From Phycisphaerales bacterium UBA6054 (lineage in GTDB: Bacteria; Planctomycetota; Phycisphaerae; Phycisphaerales; UBA1924), in the NCBI GenBank assembly GCA_002429045.1, contig DIYM01000143.1, positions 1 to 41,886 on the forward strand: 41,886 bases of DNA, read 5' to 3'. The translations under genes and the position numbers were made by a program. This document shows, piece by piece, positions 1 to 7,805 of this stretch. Within the stretch, counting starts at the first letter, position 1. Each line of letters starts with the position of its first letter. The notes beneath the pieces were generated by a model. It saw only the letters and a list, made by a program, of their open reading frames with translations, was not told the origin of the DNA and made no database searches.

Positions 1-340
1 CGCGGCCACCGCCGCCTCCGCCCCAGCCGCCACCACCGCCGCCGCCGCGGTAACCCCCCCCGCCACCGCCACCGAACCCGCCGCCGCGGGGGCGGTCTTC
101 CCGGGGACGAGCCTCGTTGACCACGAGGGCGCGGCCCTGGCAGTCGGCACCATTCATCTTCTCGATGGCTTCACGCCCGGCGTCGTCGTCCATCTCGACA
201 AACCCGAACCCACGCGAGCGCCCGGTCTCGCGGTCCATCACCACCTTGGCCGACGCGACCTGGCCGAGATCGGAGAACATGTCCTGGAGTTCGGCATCGG
301 TCGTGGAGTAGGGCAGGTTGCCCACGTACAGCTTGATCAT
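1..340 (-). CDS. Glycine-rich RRM RNA-binding protein (3' end outside window)
   Basis: Begins at an ATG (complement of 338-340) and reads off the left edge with no stop. The N-terminal ~80 residues form one RNA recognition motif: the RNP2 strand LYVGNLPY is at residues 4-11 and the RNP1 strand RGFGFVEM at about residues 49-56. A tail made almost only of glycine with scattered R, Y and W follows (RPRGGGFGGGGGGGYRGGG...). This is the layout of the small bacterial Rbp proteins (cyanobacterial cold-induced RBPs and planctomycete/proteobacterial relatives), which bind single-stranded RNA and often respond to temperature. No strong Shine-Dalgarno is visible; GGAAAG lies about 15 bases upstream. The 181 bp before the next gene hold no convincing ORF and could be a long 5' leader. 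The RNA-binding assignment is firm; the target is unknown. Confidence 0.9.
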   Translation of the reverse strand, partial: MIKLYVGNLPYSTTDAELQDMFSDLGQVASAKVVMDRETGRSRGFGFVEMDDDAGREAIEKMNGADCQGRALVVNEARPREDRPRGGGFGGGGGGGYRGGGGGGGWGGGGGGR

Positions 341-521
341 CGTGTTCGCTACGCTTTCCGGCCCGTGAAACTTTCCTGTGACTGCGTGAGATCCGGGCTG
401 TATCTGCGCAACCGAGCCGCCGACGGTCCGGCGGACTGCATCTCAATGTTATCGCGCCCCGGCAAGATGGGAACCCCGAACCCGCGGCCACATCAAATAT
501 TCGCGCCCCCCCGCAGACCGA

Positions 522-1649
522 TCACAGCGTCGCGTCGCGGTACCAAACGTCCAGCGAACGCTCCACCGCGCCGCGGTACAGCATCGCGAGCATGCCCGGC
601 GGCAGGTAACGCCCGACCAGCCCGGGGGCATCCATCTCCGAGAACCGGTCGGGATCGACCCTGTGCAGATCCGGGTCGGCGATGGGCGATTCGCCGTCGT
701 ACTCGGTCTCGAACATCGTCCGCAGCGCCCAGTAGCGCGACGCGTAGAGGTCGAACGCTTCGCGTTCGCTGGCCGCCAGGGCGCTGCCGAACGCGTTGCT
801 CTCCGTTTCGGAAAGATGCTCGTCGCTGGTGACGATGTCCGAGCCGAAGATGATGCGCCCCGAGAAATCCTCGAAGAACGAGAGCAACTCGTCGCGCGGG
901 TGGACGCTCAGCTCGCGGACGATCCACTTGGTCGCGCTGGTGTCGAGCACCAGTCTCGGGTGCCGCTGGAGGTACTCGCGCAGGAAACCGAGGTCTTCGG
1001 GCCAGCCGCCCATATGGGCGCCCAGGCAGTTCATGCCGGTCTGTTCGAGCAGGCTCGAAAGCGAGTCGTACTGATCGCGCTTGGTGCCGTAGCGCGACGC
1101 GTCGGCGTACATCGTCTTGAACCACGTATCCGGATCGGCCACATGGACCATCAGCGACATGCCCAGGGCCTTGGCCCGCTCGGCAACCATCATCCGTGCG
1201 TCAGAATCGAACAGCGCGAGCTGCGACGGGTCGAGCCCGAGCTGCTCGGTGAAATCGCGCAGGCGGGGCGCACCCCAGAACTTGACCATGCGCGCCCCCC
1301 GCGCGTGCCAGTGATCGAGATTCTCGACAAACCCCTCCGTGAACGCCCACTTGCGGTCCGGGTGCATGTACTCGGGTATCGCCACGAAGCGCACCCGGTC
1401 GCCGAGCACCTCCCGGACGTTGTCCGCTTCGGCGAGCTGGGACTGCGAGTACACCCGCTCGATCCCGTACAGGTCGCAGACATCCCTGTAGACCTCCGAT
1501 GCACGCCGACCGTTGATGTGCGCGTGCCCGTCCACGATGGGGCAGACCGGCGTGCCGAGTCGTGCAGCTTCGGCGCGATAATCGAGCCCGAACCGGTTGG
1601 CGGGCGTCGCGTCGGACGCGACCTGATACTGTGAGATCGGTTCGGTCAT
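522..1649 (-). CDS. Metal-dependent amidohydrolase (Amidohydro_2-like, 375 aa)
   Basis: A TIM-barrel amidohydrolase. The metal-binding HxH is VDGHAHIN (His42, His44). Further candidate ligands lie in MVHVADPDTW, LGAHMGG and the late FGSDIV aspartate. The frame is open far upstream of 1649, but the upstream part is low-complexity and lies antisense to the glycosyltransferase. ATG 1649 is chosen because GAGGGAGC stands just before it and homology-like sequence starts there. Amidohydro_2 members act on amides, lactones or aromatic carboxylates (decarboxylases such as ACMSD also belong), so the substrate cannot be named. It is divergent from the glycosyltransferase with only 51 bp between them, so the two promoters must be very close or overlap. 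Confidence 0.85.
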   Translation of the reverse strand: MTEPISQYQVASDATPANRFGLDYRAEAARLGTPVCPIVDGHAHINGRRASEVYRDVCDLYGIERVYSQSQLAEADNVREVLGDRVRFVAIPEYMHPDRKWAFTEGFVENLDHWHARGARMVKFWGAPRLRDFTEQLGLDPSQLALFDSDARMMVAERAKALGMSLMVHVADPDTWFKTMYADASRYGTKRDQYDSLSSLLEQTGMNCLGAHMGGWPEDLGFLREYLQRHPRLVLDTSATKWIVRELSVHPRDELLSFFEDFSGRIIFGSDIVTSDEHLSETESNAFGSALAASEREAFDLYASRYWALRTMFETEYDGESPIADPDLHRVDPDRFSEMDAPGLVGRYLPPGMLAMLYRGAVERSLDVWYRDATL

Positions 1650-1700
1650 CTGCAGGCTGCTCCCTCGACCCCTTCCAACGCCGCCGCAGGCGTTCACCGC

Positions 1701-2909
1701 ATGGTAGACCCTCCCCGACAACCCGCTTGTTGGAACAACCAACCCGACCGCCCCCTCCGGATCGCGCTCGCGCACGACTGGCTCGTCGGGACCCGGGGAG
1801 GCGAGTTGGTGCTCGACGCGATCGCGCACGCCATCGAGCAATGGGATCGCCCCGCGACGATCACCGGCCTCTACACGATGTTCGATTCCGGCGTGCCAAT
1901 CTCCGACGCCATCGATGCCCTGCCCCGGACGGTCTCCCCCCTGAACCGCGCCTCGGGCGCGCTGCGGCGCTGGCTGCTGCCCGCCTACCCCGCGGCCGTC
2001 GCGTCGCTCTCCCGGTCCCTGGCCCGCGATCACGCGCGCACCCCGATCGATCTCCTGGTCTCGACCAGTTCGGCGGCGATCAAGGGCCTGCGGGCACCCC
2101 CCGGCGTCCCGCATGTCTGCTACTGCCACACGCCGGCACGCTACCTCTGGTCCCAATCAGACCAGTACGAGTCCGGAGACGCCAAAGGCATCGCCAGGGG
2201 TGTGGGCTTGGGTGTCTTCAGCGGGGCGCTCCGCGAGTGGGACCGGGACAGCAGCGACCGCGTGGATCTGTTCGTCGCCAACTCGGGCCACACCCGCGAT
2301 CAGATCCGGATCGCCTACGGGCGCGACGCCTCGGTGGTCCACCCGCCCGTGCGGACGGGCTATTTCACCCCCTCGGACGAGACCCAGCGGGACGGGTCGC
2401 TGCTCGTGGTCTCCGCGCTCGAGCCGTACAAGCGGGTGGATCTGGCGATCGATGCGGCCGCAGCGGCGGGGCGACACCTGACGGTCATCGGGACCGGCTC
2501 GCACGAACGATCCCTCCGGAGCCACGCGGCCGGGCATCGGGGCGGCCCGGTGACGTTCGTCGGTCACGCCCGAGACGACGAGGTCCGCGACGCGATGCGT
2601 CGCGCCCGGGCGTTCCTGATGCCCCAGGTCGAGGACTTCGGCATCACGAGCGTCGAAGCGCAAGCCTGCGGCACGCCGGTCATCGCCCGGCGTGCGGGCG
2701 GGGCGCTCGACACCGTGATCGATGGTCGGACCGGGATGCTCGTCGCCTCGGAGGCGCCAGAAGACTGGAGCGCCGCGATCCGCGCCGTGCGCCCCCCAGA
2801 AATGGCGGGTGCATGCCGGTCCAACGCGATCCGGTTCGGAGCGTCACGGTTCCGGCGCGAGATCCTCGGCGCGATGGACGCGGCGTGCCCGCCCCGCGGG
2901 CCGGCGTGA
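1701..2909 (+). CDS. GT4-family glycosyltransferase (402 aa)
   Basis: GT-B fold glycosyltransferase of family 4. The N-terminus IALAHDWLVGTRGGE is the usual acceptor-domain start of WbaZ-like/mannosyltransferase-like GT4 enzymes, in which the HDWL segment and GGE loop contact the acceptor. The C-terminal donor half has the conserved lysine loop SALEPYKRVDLAID and the E-x7-E region EDFGITSVEAQACGTPVIA, which binds the nucleotide sugar. No signal peptide or membrane span is visible, so it should act on the cytosolic face of the membrane, probably in polysaccharide or lipid-linked sugar assembly. The start lacks a clear ribosome binding site; ATG 1701 is the first that leaves the divergent intergenic space. 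The sugar donor cannot be told from sequence. Confidence 0.9.
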   Translation: MVDPPRQPACWNNQPDRPLRIALAHDWLVGTRGGELVLDAIAHAIEQWDRPATITGLYTMFDSGVPISDAIDALPRTVSPLNRASGALRRWLLPAYPAAVASLSRSLARDHARTPIDLLVSTSSAAIKGLRAPPGVPHVCYCHTPARYLWSQSDQYESGDAKGIARGVGLGVFSGALREWDRDSSDRVDLFVANSGHTRDQIRIAYGRDASVVHPPVRTGYFTPSDETQRDGSLLVVSALEPYKRVDLAIDAAAAAGRHLTVIGTGSHERSLRSHAAGHRGGPVTFVGHARDDEVRDAMRRARAFLMPQVEDFGITSVEAQACGTPVIARRAGGALDTVIDGRTGMLVASEAPEDWSAAIRAVRPPEMAGACRSNAIRFGASRFRREILGAMDAACPPRGPA

Positions 2910-3004
2910 TCGCTCAAATCTCCCCAGAATCGGTCGTCCTGTCCGGGTTCGGAAACGAACCTGATCTCGGGGCGTCCGATGCCCGATGGACGGACTACCG
3001 CGTT

Positions 3005-3012
3005 GGGAGGAG
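3005..3012 (+). promoter_or_regulatory. Shine-Dalgarno GGGAGGAG deciding the 3021 start
   Basis: GGGAGGAG lies 8 bases before GTG 3021. The in-frame ATG at 2979 has no comparable site. It therefore favours a GTG start for the flavin-reductase-like gene. Confidence 0.6.
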
Positions 3013-3020
3013 CACGGGGC

Positions 3021-3569
3021 GTGAGCGAGCCGGCATCGGAGCAGAACGGGAGCGTGAACGCGGATGACGTCGGCGTCGGTGCCGAGTTGCGCGCCCGCCC
3101 AGGCCCCTTGGGCGAGGCATTCTCCTGCCTGCCCGAGGGCGTGTTCCTGATGACCAGCCGGTACGAGGACGACCGTGCGGGCGTGCTGGTGCACGCGGTG
3201 TTGCAGGCGTGCGAGTCGCCGCCCATGATCGTCGTGGCCGCACGCAAGGGGCACGCGATCGATCCGATCATCCGCGACGCACGCTGCTTCGCGATCGGGA
3301 TGGTCAAGCCCGACGACAAGCTCATCCTCAAGCGGTTCCGCTTCGCCGACACCGCCGCCTCGCCCCGGGCCGAGTCCGACCGCGCCGATGTGTTCGATCC
3401 CTTCCCGGATCAGAAGCTGGTCACGGGCGCACCGATCCTCGAACGATGCCCGGTGTGGTTCGACTGCCAGATCGCCCGGCACGTCGATCTCGAATCCGAG
3501 TACGAACTGTTCGTCGGGCTCGTCGTGGGCGTGCGAACACCCGGGGGCGACGAACGGCTCCCCGGGTAG
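3021..3569 (+). CDS. Flavin reductase-like split-barrel protein (182 aa)
   Basis: Matches the flavin reductase-like domain (FMN-binding split barrel). It opens with FSCLPEGVFLMTSRYEDDRAG and continues with the family's 'SPPMIVVAARKGHAIDPIIRDARCFAIGMV' pattern, in which the loops bind FMN and NAD(P)H. A long hydrophilic middle (KRFRFADTAASP...) and a final EYELFVGLVVGVR strand follow. Members reduce flavin for a partner monooxygenase or carry their own FMN. No monooxygenase is next door, so the partner is unknown. GTG 3021 is preferred over ATG 2979 because of the upstream GGGAGGAG. It is 111 bp downstream of the glycosyltransferase and convergent with the pseudopilin. Confidence 0.75.
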   Translation: MSEPASEQNGSVNADDVGVGAELRARPGPLGEAFSCLPEGVFLMTSRYEDDRAGVLVHAVLQACESPPMIVVAARKGHAIDPIIRDARCFAIGMVKPDDKLILKRFRFADTAASPRAESDRADVFDPFPDQKLVTGAPILERCPVWFDCQIARHVDLESEYELFVGLVVGVRTPGGDERLPG

Positions 3570-3609
3570 TGTTCGGGCCTTGATCCCGCGTGCGCAACGC
3601 GGTCTCGAT

Positions 3610-4149
3610 TCAGGGGATGACGACCCAGTAGAAGCGGCTGGCGTCTGTCAGCTGGCGGAACGCGCCCGAGGACAGGTCGCCGTTGTCGAAACGCGCGTCG
3701 ATGTCCTGCATGAACTCGTCGCTCGGTTGATCGTCGCGGAAGTGGACGCCCACCGCGAGCGTCACCCCGTTCTCGTTGGCCTCGATGTCCCATTCGCCCC
3801 CGATCGGGGTGCCGTTGGTCCAGCCCGTGGTATCGATGTACGGCTCGAGTTCCGGGGGGACATCCCCCGTGCTGGAATCGGCGATGTTCCCCCCGTTCCT
3901 GGCGCTGGCATACTCGGCAGCGTCGGCGAAGACCTGGAGTTCGCTGATGAACGCCCCCTTGCGTGCCTCGTCGGTCGAGCCGCCGAACGCGGGCATGACG
4001 ATGGACGCCAGGATCCCCAGGATGACCACCACGATCAGCACCTCGATCATCGTGAACCCACGCGTGGCCTGAGATCGGCGCTCGGGCGGGGCGCCGGCAG
4101 CCGGCACGCTCGGCAGAGGTTCGGGGTTGAGTTCGCGTTCGGCGCTCAT
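3610..4149 (-). CDS. Type II secretion/type IV pilin-like pseudopilin (179 aa)
   Basis: A short hydrophilic leader of about 33 residues ends at the prepilin peptidase site RGFTMIEVLIVVVILGILASIVMPAF. Cleavage would fall after the glycine, leaving an N-methylated Phe and Glu5, followed by the hydrophobic helix that anchors and polymerises the subunit. The C-terminal globular part (about residues 65-179) is acidic and ends DASRFYWVVIP. The leader is longer than in most GspG/PilA proteins. ATG 4149 is preceded by AAGGGAG at good spacing. No other secretion gene lies beside it, so it is a stand-alone pseudopilin, common in planctomycetes. Its exact role (minor pseudopilin or surface fibre) cannot be decided. 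Confidence 0.85.
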   Translation of the reverse strand: MSAERELNPEPLPSVPAAGAPPERRSQATRGFTMIEVLIVVVILGILASIVMPAFGGSTDEARKGAFISELQVFADAAEYASARNGGNIADSSTGDVPPELEPYIDTTGWTNGTPIGGEWDIEANENGVTLAVGVHFRDDQPSDEFMQDIDARFDNGDLSSGAFRQLTDASRFYWVVIP

Positions 4150-4347
4150 GATCACTCCCTTCCAGAGTCGGACACCCAGAGCGTCGGAATCGCGAGCGCA
4201 TCCGTCCAGCGGATCGGGCGGGAACACCGCGCGATGCGTCTGATAACCGGGCCGCCGAGCCTCACGGACCGCACGCATTGACTCGGGCGTCCAGGGCGGG
4301 CATCGCGGCACGCCGGCAACCGCCGACGCGGAGGATCCGAACCGGGC

Positions 4348-4378
4348 CTGAAACCGCCCGGAGAAGCGGTGATACAAT
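4348..4378 (+). promoter_or_regulatory. Possible promoter for the cyclophilin gene
   Basis: TACAAT at 4373-4378 is a good -10 hexamer. The best -35-like partner is CTGAAA at 4348-4353, but the spacing is 19. It lies 58 bp before the cyclophilin start in the 286-bp divergent space. Weak by itself. Confidence 0.3.
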
Positions 4379-4435
4379 GAACGGAGGGACCGCGTGATGT
4401 CCGCGCCGATCCCGTTCGGACTTTGGGAGGCATTC

Positions 4436-5122
4436 ATGACCTGCAACTGCACCGCCGATCGCAAGCCCTCGGCCAAAAACTGGGCCGCGACTTGGATCGG
4501 GATTCTGACCGGCTTCGCGTTTCTGGGCGGGCTGCTGTTTGTGACCACAACGACCAACGCGAGTTCGGCCGACGCCGCCGCGACCACCGAGGAGCCCGCG
4601 ACCGTGCTAGTCAGACTGGAAACGACCAAGGGCAGCATCGACATCGAACTCAACCGCGAGAAGGCGCCCATCTCGGTCGACAACTTCCTCAAGTACATCG
4701 ACGACGGGCATTACGACGGCACGATCTTCCACCGCGTCATGCCCAACTTCATGATCCAGGGCGGCGGGTTCGACGAGACCATGAGCCAGAAGCCCGTCCG
4801 CGAGGGCATCAAGAACGAGTGGGAGAACGGGCTCTCCAACGTCCGCGGCTCGATCGCGATGGCACGCCTCGGACGCCAGCCCGACTCGGGCACCGCCCAG
4901 TTCTTCATCAACGTCGCGGACAACGGGTTCCTCGATCAGCCGCGCGACGGCGCGGGGTACGCGGTGTTCGGCAAGGTCGTCGAGGGCATGGACGTCGTCG
5001 ACGCGATCGTCTCGGTGCCCACAACGCGGAAGGGGCCCCACCAAAACGTCCCGGTCGACAACATCGTGATCAAGAAGGCGCTCCGGCTCGCCGAGAAAGA
5101 CGCCGAGCAGAGCGACGGCTGA
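4436..5122 (+). CDS. Membrane-anchored cyclophilin-type peptidyl-prolyl isomerase (228 aa)
   Basis: Cyclophilin that isomerises Xaa-Pro bonds. The N-terminus is cytosolic and cysteine-containing (MTCNCTADRK). One membrane span follows at about residues 17-37 (WIGILTGFAFLGGLLFV), so the enzyme domain (about 55-215) faces the periplasm. The catalytic segment is FHRVMPNFMIQGGGF, with the conserved Arg; GTAQFFINVADN and GYAVFGKVVEGMDVVD are also standard. ATG 4436 is chosen over ATG 4394 because GGGAGG stands 6 bases before it and the longer start adds only non-conserved residues. It probably helps fold exported proteins. A strong terminator follows, so it is likely a single-gene transcript. Confidence 0.95.
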   Translation: MTCNCTADRKPSAKNWAATWIGILTGFAFLGGLLFVTTTTNASSADAAATTEEPATVLVRLETTKGSIDIELNREKAPISVDNFLKYIDDGHYDGTIFHRVMPNFMIQGGGFDETMSQKPVREGIKNEWENGLSNVRGSIAMARLGRQPDSGTAQFFINVADNGFLDQPRDGAGYAVFGKVVEGMDVVDAIVSVPTTRKGPHQNVPVDNIVIKKALRLAEKDAEQSDG

Positions 5123-5179
5123 TCGGGTTCACCCCGCCCGAACCGCCGGGCATCACCGGACACTCAAGATCGAGTCGAG

Positions 5180-5206
5180 AACGCCCGCGATCACGCGGGC
5201 GTTTTT
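5180..5206 (+). terminator. Intrinsic terminator after cyclophilin
   Basis: Perfect 10-bp stem AACGCCCGCG/CGCGGGCGTT (5180-5189 and 5194-5203) with an ATCA loop. The T tract TTTTT (5202-5206) begins inside the stem. It lies 58 bp after the cyclophilin stop. Confidence 0.85.
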
Positions 5207-5263
5207 CGTGCCATCCGTGACGCGGCACCGCAACGATCCCCGCGCCACTGAGTACACCGCGGC

Positions 5264-6508
5264 ATGATCCCGACCGGAAGCTGGCTCGTCGCGTTCGCTC
5301 TCCATCTCGTCCTCCCGGTATTGGCGCTCGCGCCGGATGACGACCCGGTCCGTCGCGGGCTGCCGGCCCCCGAGGTCCGGATCGATCGCTACCTGCGAGC
5401 GCCCGAGGGCGCCCCCCGCAGCCTTGCCGGATTCCGGGGACGCTGGATCGTGCTGGACTTCTTCGCCGCATGGTGCCCGGCGTGCTCGGGCAACGTCGAC
5501 CACATGAACCGGCTCGCCGCCCGCTTCTCCCCCGAGGAACTCGTCGTCGTCAGCGTCTGCGCCGATGATCCGGCGATCGTTGAGCGGACCGTGGAACGCC
5601 GGGGTATGCAGACCTGGGTCGCCCTCGACGAGGGCGGACGGACCACCAACGCCTACCAGATCGGCGGGTATCCCCAGGCGGTGATCGTTGACCCGGCGGG
5701 GGTGATCGTCGCGGCGGTCCGCCCGGACCGGCTCGACGCCGAGACGCTCCGGGATCTGGTCGACGGGGACCAACCCGCGCTGCCGCCCGGCCGGGTGCGG
5801 GCGAGCGGGGATCAGGCGGACCCAGACTGGGACGCGAGCGCCATGGTGCGCGACCCCTCCCGGTTCGCGCACGCCGTGCTTGGGTACTCGTCGGCGCAGC
5901 GCGGGCGATACCTGCGATTCCGGGACACGCCCGGGCGGATCCTCGGCGACGGGATCGGGCTCGACGCCCTGATCGAGCACGCGTACGCCATCTCCCCGCT
6001 TCAACTCGAGAACCGGATCGAAAGCCCGCTGCGCTACCGGGTCTCCGTCGTGGCACCCATCGATCGGCACGACGCGGCTCGGCGGATCCTGCGGGGGCTG
6101 CTCGAGTCGTCATTCGGATACGAGCCGCTGTGGGAAACCCGCGAGATCGAGTGCGTGGTGCTGCGATTCGATCCGGACGCGGCGAACGGCGCGCTCCGGG
6201 CCGCGGACGGCGACGCGGACGCCGGGGGCTTCGCCGGGCGGGCGGGGTTCCACCTGACTGACACACCGATCGGGTTCATCACCGATTCGCTGGCGCGGTA
6301 CGCGTTCGGGATGCCGGTGGTGGACGAGACGGGGCTGGTGGGTCTGTTTGATCTCGATGTGGACTGGGACCCGAGCGATCCCGCCTCGGCGTACGACGCC
6401 CTCCGGGACGTCGGGTTGATCGCCGAGCGGGTCACCCGCCAGACGCGCGTGCTGATCGTCAAACCGGGCAACGCCGCGAACCACGGACGCCTTCGCGATC
6501 CCGGCTAA
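5264..6508 (+). CDS. Secreted TlpA-like thioredoxin fused to a DUF3738-type domain (414 aa)
   Basis: A signal peptide (about residues 1-23, LVAFALHLVLPVLALA) is followed by a thioredoxin-fold domain of the TlpA/ResA type. Its redox motif is AAWCPACSG (Cys71, Cys74) and the cis-Pro loop is GGYPQAVIVD. The C-terminal ~230 residues resemble DUF3738/TIGR03435, a family abundant in Acidobacteria and Planctomycetes. Marks of that domain are DTPGRILGDGIGLDALIEHAYAI, a central strand pair, and the PVVDETGLVGLFDLDVDW signature. The redox half should reduce or exchange disulfides in the periplasm; the role of DUF3738 is unknown. The fusion suggests that the domain, often found in regulators or outer-membrane proteins, is tied here to thiol chemistry. 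Confidence 0.85.
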   Translation: MIPTGSWLVAFALHLVLPVLALAPDDDPVRRGLPAPEVRIDRYLRAPEGAPRSLAGFRGRWIVLDFFAAWCPACSGNVDHMNRLAARFSPEELVVVSVCADDPAIVERTVERRGMQTWVALDEGGRTTNAYQIGGYPQAVIVDPAGVIVAAVRPDRLDAETLRDLVDGDQPALPPGRVRASGDQADPDWDASAMVRDPSRFAHAVLGYSSAQRGRYLRFRDTPGRILGDGIGLDALIEHAYAISPLQLENRIESPLRYRVSVVAPIDRHDAARRILRGLLESSFGYEPLWETREIECVVLRFDPDAANGALRAADGDADAGGFAGRAGFHLTDTPIGFITDSLARYAFGMPVVDETGLVGLFDLDVDWDPSDPASAYDALRDVGLIAERVTRQTRVLIVKPGNAANHGRLRDPG

Positions 6509-6820
6509 GATTGCCGTCGACGCCGGCGGCGAATCCGCCCGCGCGCGGGCCGGCGGGTCTGCCGTCGGCGGGAGCGGTCGGCGGCACGGTTGAGCAGATT
6601 CGCGCCAGCAGGATCGATGAACACCAGCCCGAGGAGCCTGAAGCCGGATCGGCAATGGGAATCGGTACGGGGCCGGTCGTGCGTGCGCAGACCCTTCAGC
6701 AGCCGGCACGCGCGGCTCGGGCGGTTCACCCGGCGCCGGTGCCTGGGATTCTCTGGGGTGCCCACGCTCCGCTCCGATCGGCACGGGGCCCGGACGACCG
6801 CGCGTGGTGACTCGGTCCCC
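6509..6820. other. Gene-free stretch between two converging transcripts
   Basis: Short ORFs exist on both strands (for example 6511-6810 + and 6505-6822 -). Their translations are Arg/Pro/Ala-rich without domain, signal or membrane features and without ribosome binding sites, so I call none. The first ~80 bases are rich in GC self-complementary runs (CGCCGGCGG..., CCGGCGGG). They could slow or stop transcription from the thioredoxin gene, but no T tract is present. Confidence 0.4.
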
Positions 6821-6862
6821 AAAAAACGAGCGGCCGCCCGGTGGTGGGACGGGCGGCGGCTC
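6821..6862 (-). terminator. Intrinsic terminator, minus strand
   Basis: Read on the minus strand, GAGCCGCCGCCCG (6862-6850), a 9-nt loop and CGGGCGGCCGCTC (6840-6828) form a 13-bp stem with one C-C mismatch. A G and TTTTTT (6826-6821) follow. The T tract fixes the direction: it ends a transcript coming from mraZ or from a separate RNA between them. Confidence 0.8.
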
Positions 6863-7101
6863 GGAAGGAGTGGCTGGTCGCGGGGTGCGCTCGGTCGGGC
6901 GTGCCGATGAGCGACGCTTCCTTGCGTCGCTCCTCTTCCTTGAGGTGTCGGTGCTCGCCGACCCCGGATCAGCCTTCTGGATGTCGCCCGGGGTGGGTGC
7001 CGGGCATCGGGGCGGCGTCTGTGCGCCCCGATTCACATCACGTTCCGTGGCCCCTTTGGGCGGTCGCCTAGTTGCCCGCGCGCCGGGGGAGCCCCCGGCG
7101 C
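6821..7101 (-). ncRNA. Candidate structured RNA with GGA-loop hairpins (or mraZ 3' UTR)
   Basis: Between the mraZ stop and the terminator, the minus strand carries many stems and no credible ORF. From 5' to 3': a perfect 10-bp stem GCGCCGGGGG/CCCCCGGCGC (7101-7080); CACG-GAA-CGTG (7049-7039); TCGGGGCG/CGCCCCGA (about 7032-7008); CCTC-AAGGAA-GAGG (6945-6932); and GCGACGC-AAGGAA-GCGTCGC (6930-6911). The terminator hairpin ends the series. Two adjacent hairpins with the identical hexaloop AAGGAA match the ANGGA loop recognised by CsrA/RsmA proteins. It does not fit RNase P, tmRNA or SRP RNA by their conserved motifs. Whether it is a separate RNA or the mraZ 3' UTR cannot be told. Confidence 0.35.
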
Positions 7102-7138
7102 CCGAGCGGGTGTTCGTTCGTGCTCGCGCTGATGCCGC

Positions 7139-7597
7139 TCACGCCTGCGTGCTCCCCAGCCGATCGGCCAGGGCGGCCATCGACGCGAGTTTGTCCTTGA
7201 AGCTGCCCTGCCAGCACGCGCGGTCGCGGATCTCCAGATGATCGCCCGCCCCCAGCACCACCACCTCGCTGGTCAAGCCCAGCCCTTCGACCTGCCACGA
7301 CGCCAGGCGGATGCGGTTGTTGCTGTCGATGTCCACCTGCTCGGTCGCCGAGTGGATGATCAGGTCCAACTCGGCCCGGTCGTCGCTGGGGGTCAGGCTC
7401 GGCGCGGTGCGTCCTGCCTGGGAGAGTTGCTCGAAGGTCGAGAGCGGGTACAGCCTCAGCGTGTTGGTCTTCACCCACGGAACACAGCACCATGTCGTGC
7501 CCTCGGCGTCCTTGTCCCAGCGGGCCCGGAACTTCGCGGGAATCGCCAACCGCGATTTCGCGTCGATCGTCGCCTCGGCCTGGCCCGTGAACAGCAC
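7139..7597 (-). CDS. mraZ: MraZ transcriptional regulator (152 aa, GTG start)
   Basis: Two AbrB/SpoVT-type half-domains are present, each with the MraZ DxxxR mark: TIDAKSRLAIPAKFR near the N-terminus and DIDSNNRIRLASWQ in the middle. MraZ is a ring-forming DNA-binding repressor that normally heads the division/cell-wall (dcw) cluster. The frame is open to ATG 7732, with another ATG at 7648. GTG 7597 gives LFTGQAEATID at the N-terminus, the usual family start, and 152 aa, the family length. GGAAGGGA stands 9 bases before it. The extra upstream codons are Arg/Thr-rich and use more A/T in third positions. No rsmH (mraW) or other dcw gene follows; instead there is a structured region and a terminator. 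The family is certain, the start less so. Confidence 0.9.
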   Translation of the reverse strand: MLFTGQAEATIDAKSRLAIPAKFRARWDKDAEGTTWCCVPWVKTNTLRLYPLSTFEQLSQAGRTAPSLTPSDDRAELDLIIHSATEQVDIDSNNRIRLASWQVEGLGLTSEVVVLGAGDHLEIRDRACWQGSFKDKLASMAALADRLGSTQA

Positions 7598-7776
7598 GCC
7601 CCTCGATCCCTTCCGTTTGCCCGTCGGCGGATCCGTCCGCCCCAACATCGATCCGTCTGCGAACGCGTGCACGCGACGCGTCCGTGCGGGCGTGGTCGTG
7701 GGCCGAGCCCCGATCACGCCTGACGCGGGCATCCTGCCCCGTGGTCAGTCGCGGTCCTCGCGTGGTCATGTATGGG

Positions 7777-7805
7777 ATTCTCGACCACTTTGACCCACGA
7801 AGCAA
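7777..7805 (-). promoter_or_regulatory. Probable mraZ promoter with embedded MraZ boxes
   Basis: On the minus strand TTGCTT (7805-7800) and GAGAAT (7782-7777) are 17 bp apart. The spacer carries GTGGG (7798-7794) and GTGGT (7788-7784), separated by 5 bp. That is the period-10 arrangement of MraZ operators, so MraZ would repress its own promoter. A third same-strand box is not evident, but TGGGA at 7773-7777 lies in opposite orientation. CGTGGTCA also occurs three times on the plus strand nearby (7740, 7761, 7812). Confidence 0.45.

Noticed and set aside
1..116. Glycine-codon tandem repeats at the left edge as a satellite or CRISPR-like repeat
   Set aside because: The GGC/GGT repetition is explained by the Gly-rich tail of the RRM protein; there are no spacers.
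522..2156. N-terminal extension of the amidohydrolase to 544 residues
   Set aside because: The extra 169 residues lie antisense to the glycosyltransferase and lack conserved features; ATG 1649 has a ribosome binding site.
6511..6810. Short plus-strand ORF of 99 codons after the thioredoxin-DUF3738 gene
   Set aside because: Low-complexity Ala/Pro/Arg translation, no ribosome binding site, no domain.
6863..7060. RNase P RNA, tmRNA or 4.5S RNA in the gene-free stretch
   Set aside because: The conserved motifs (GAGGAAAGTCC of RNase P, a tag frame for tmRNA, the GGAAGGAAGCAGCC loop of SRP RNA) are not present on either strand.
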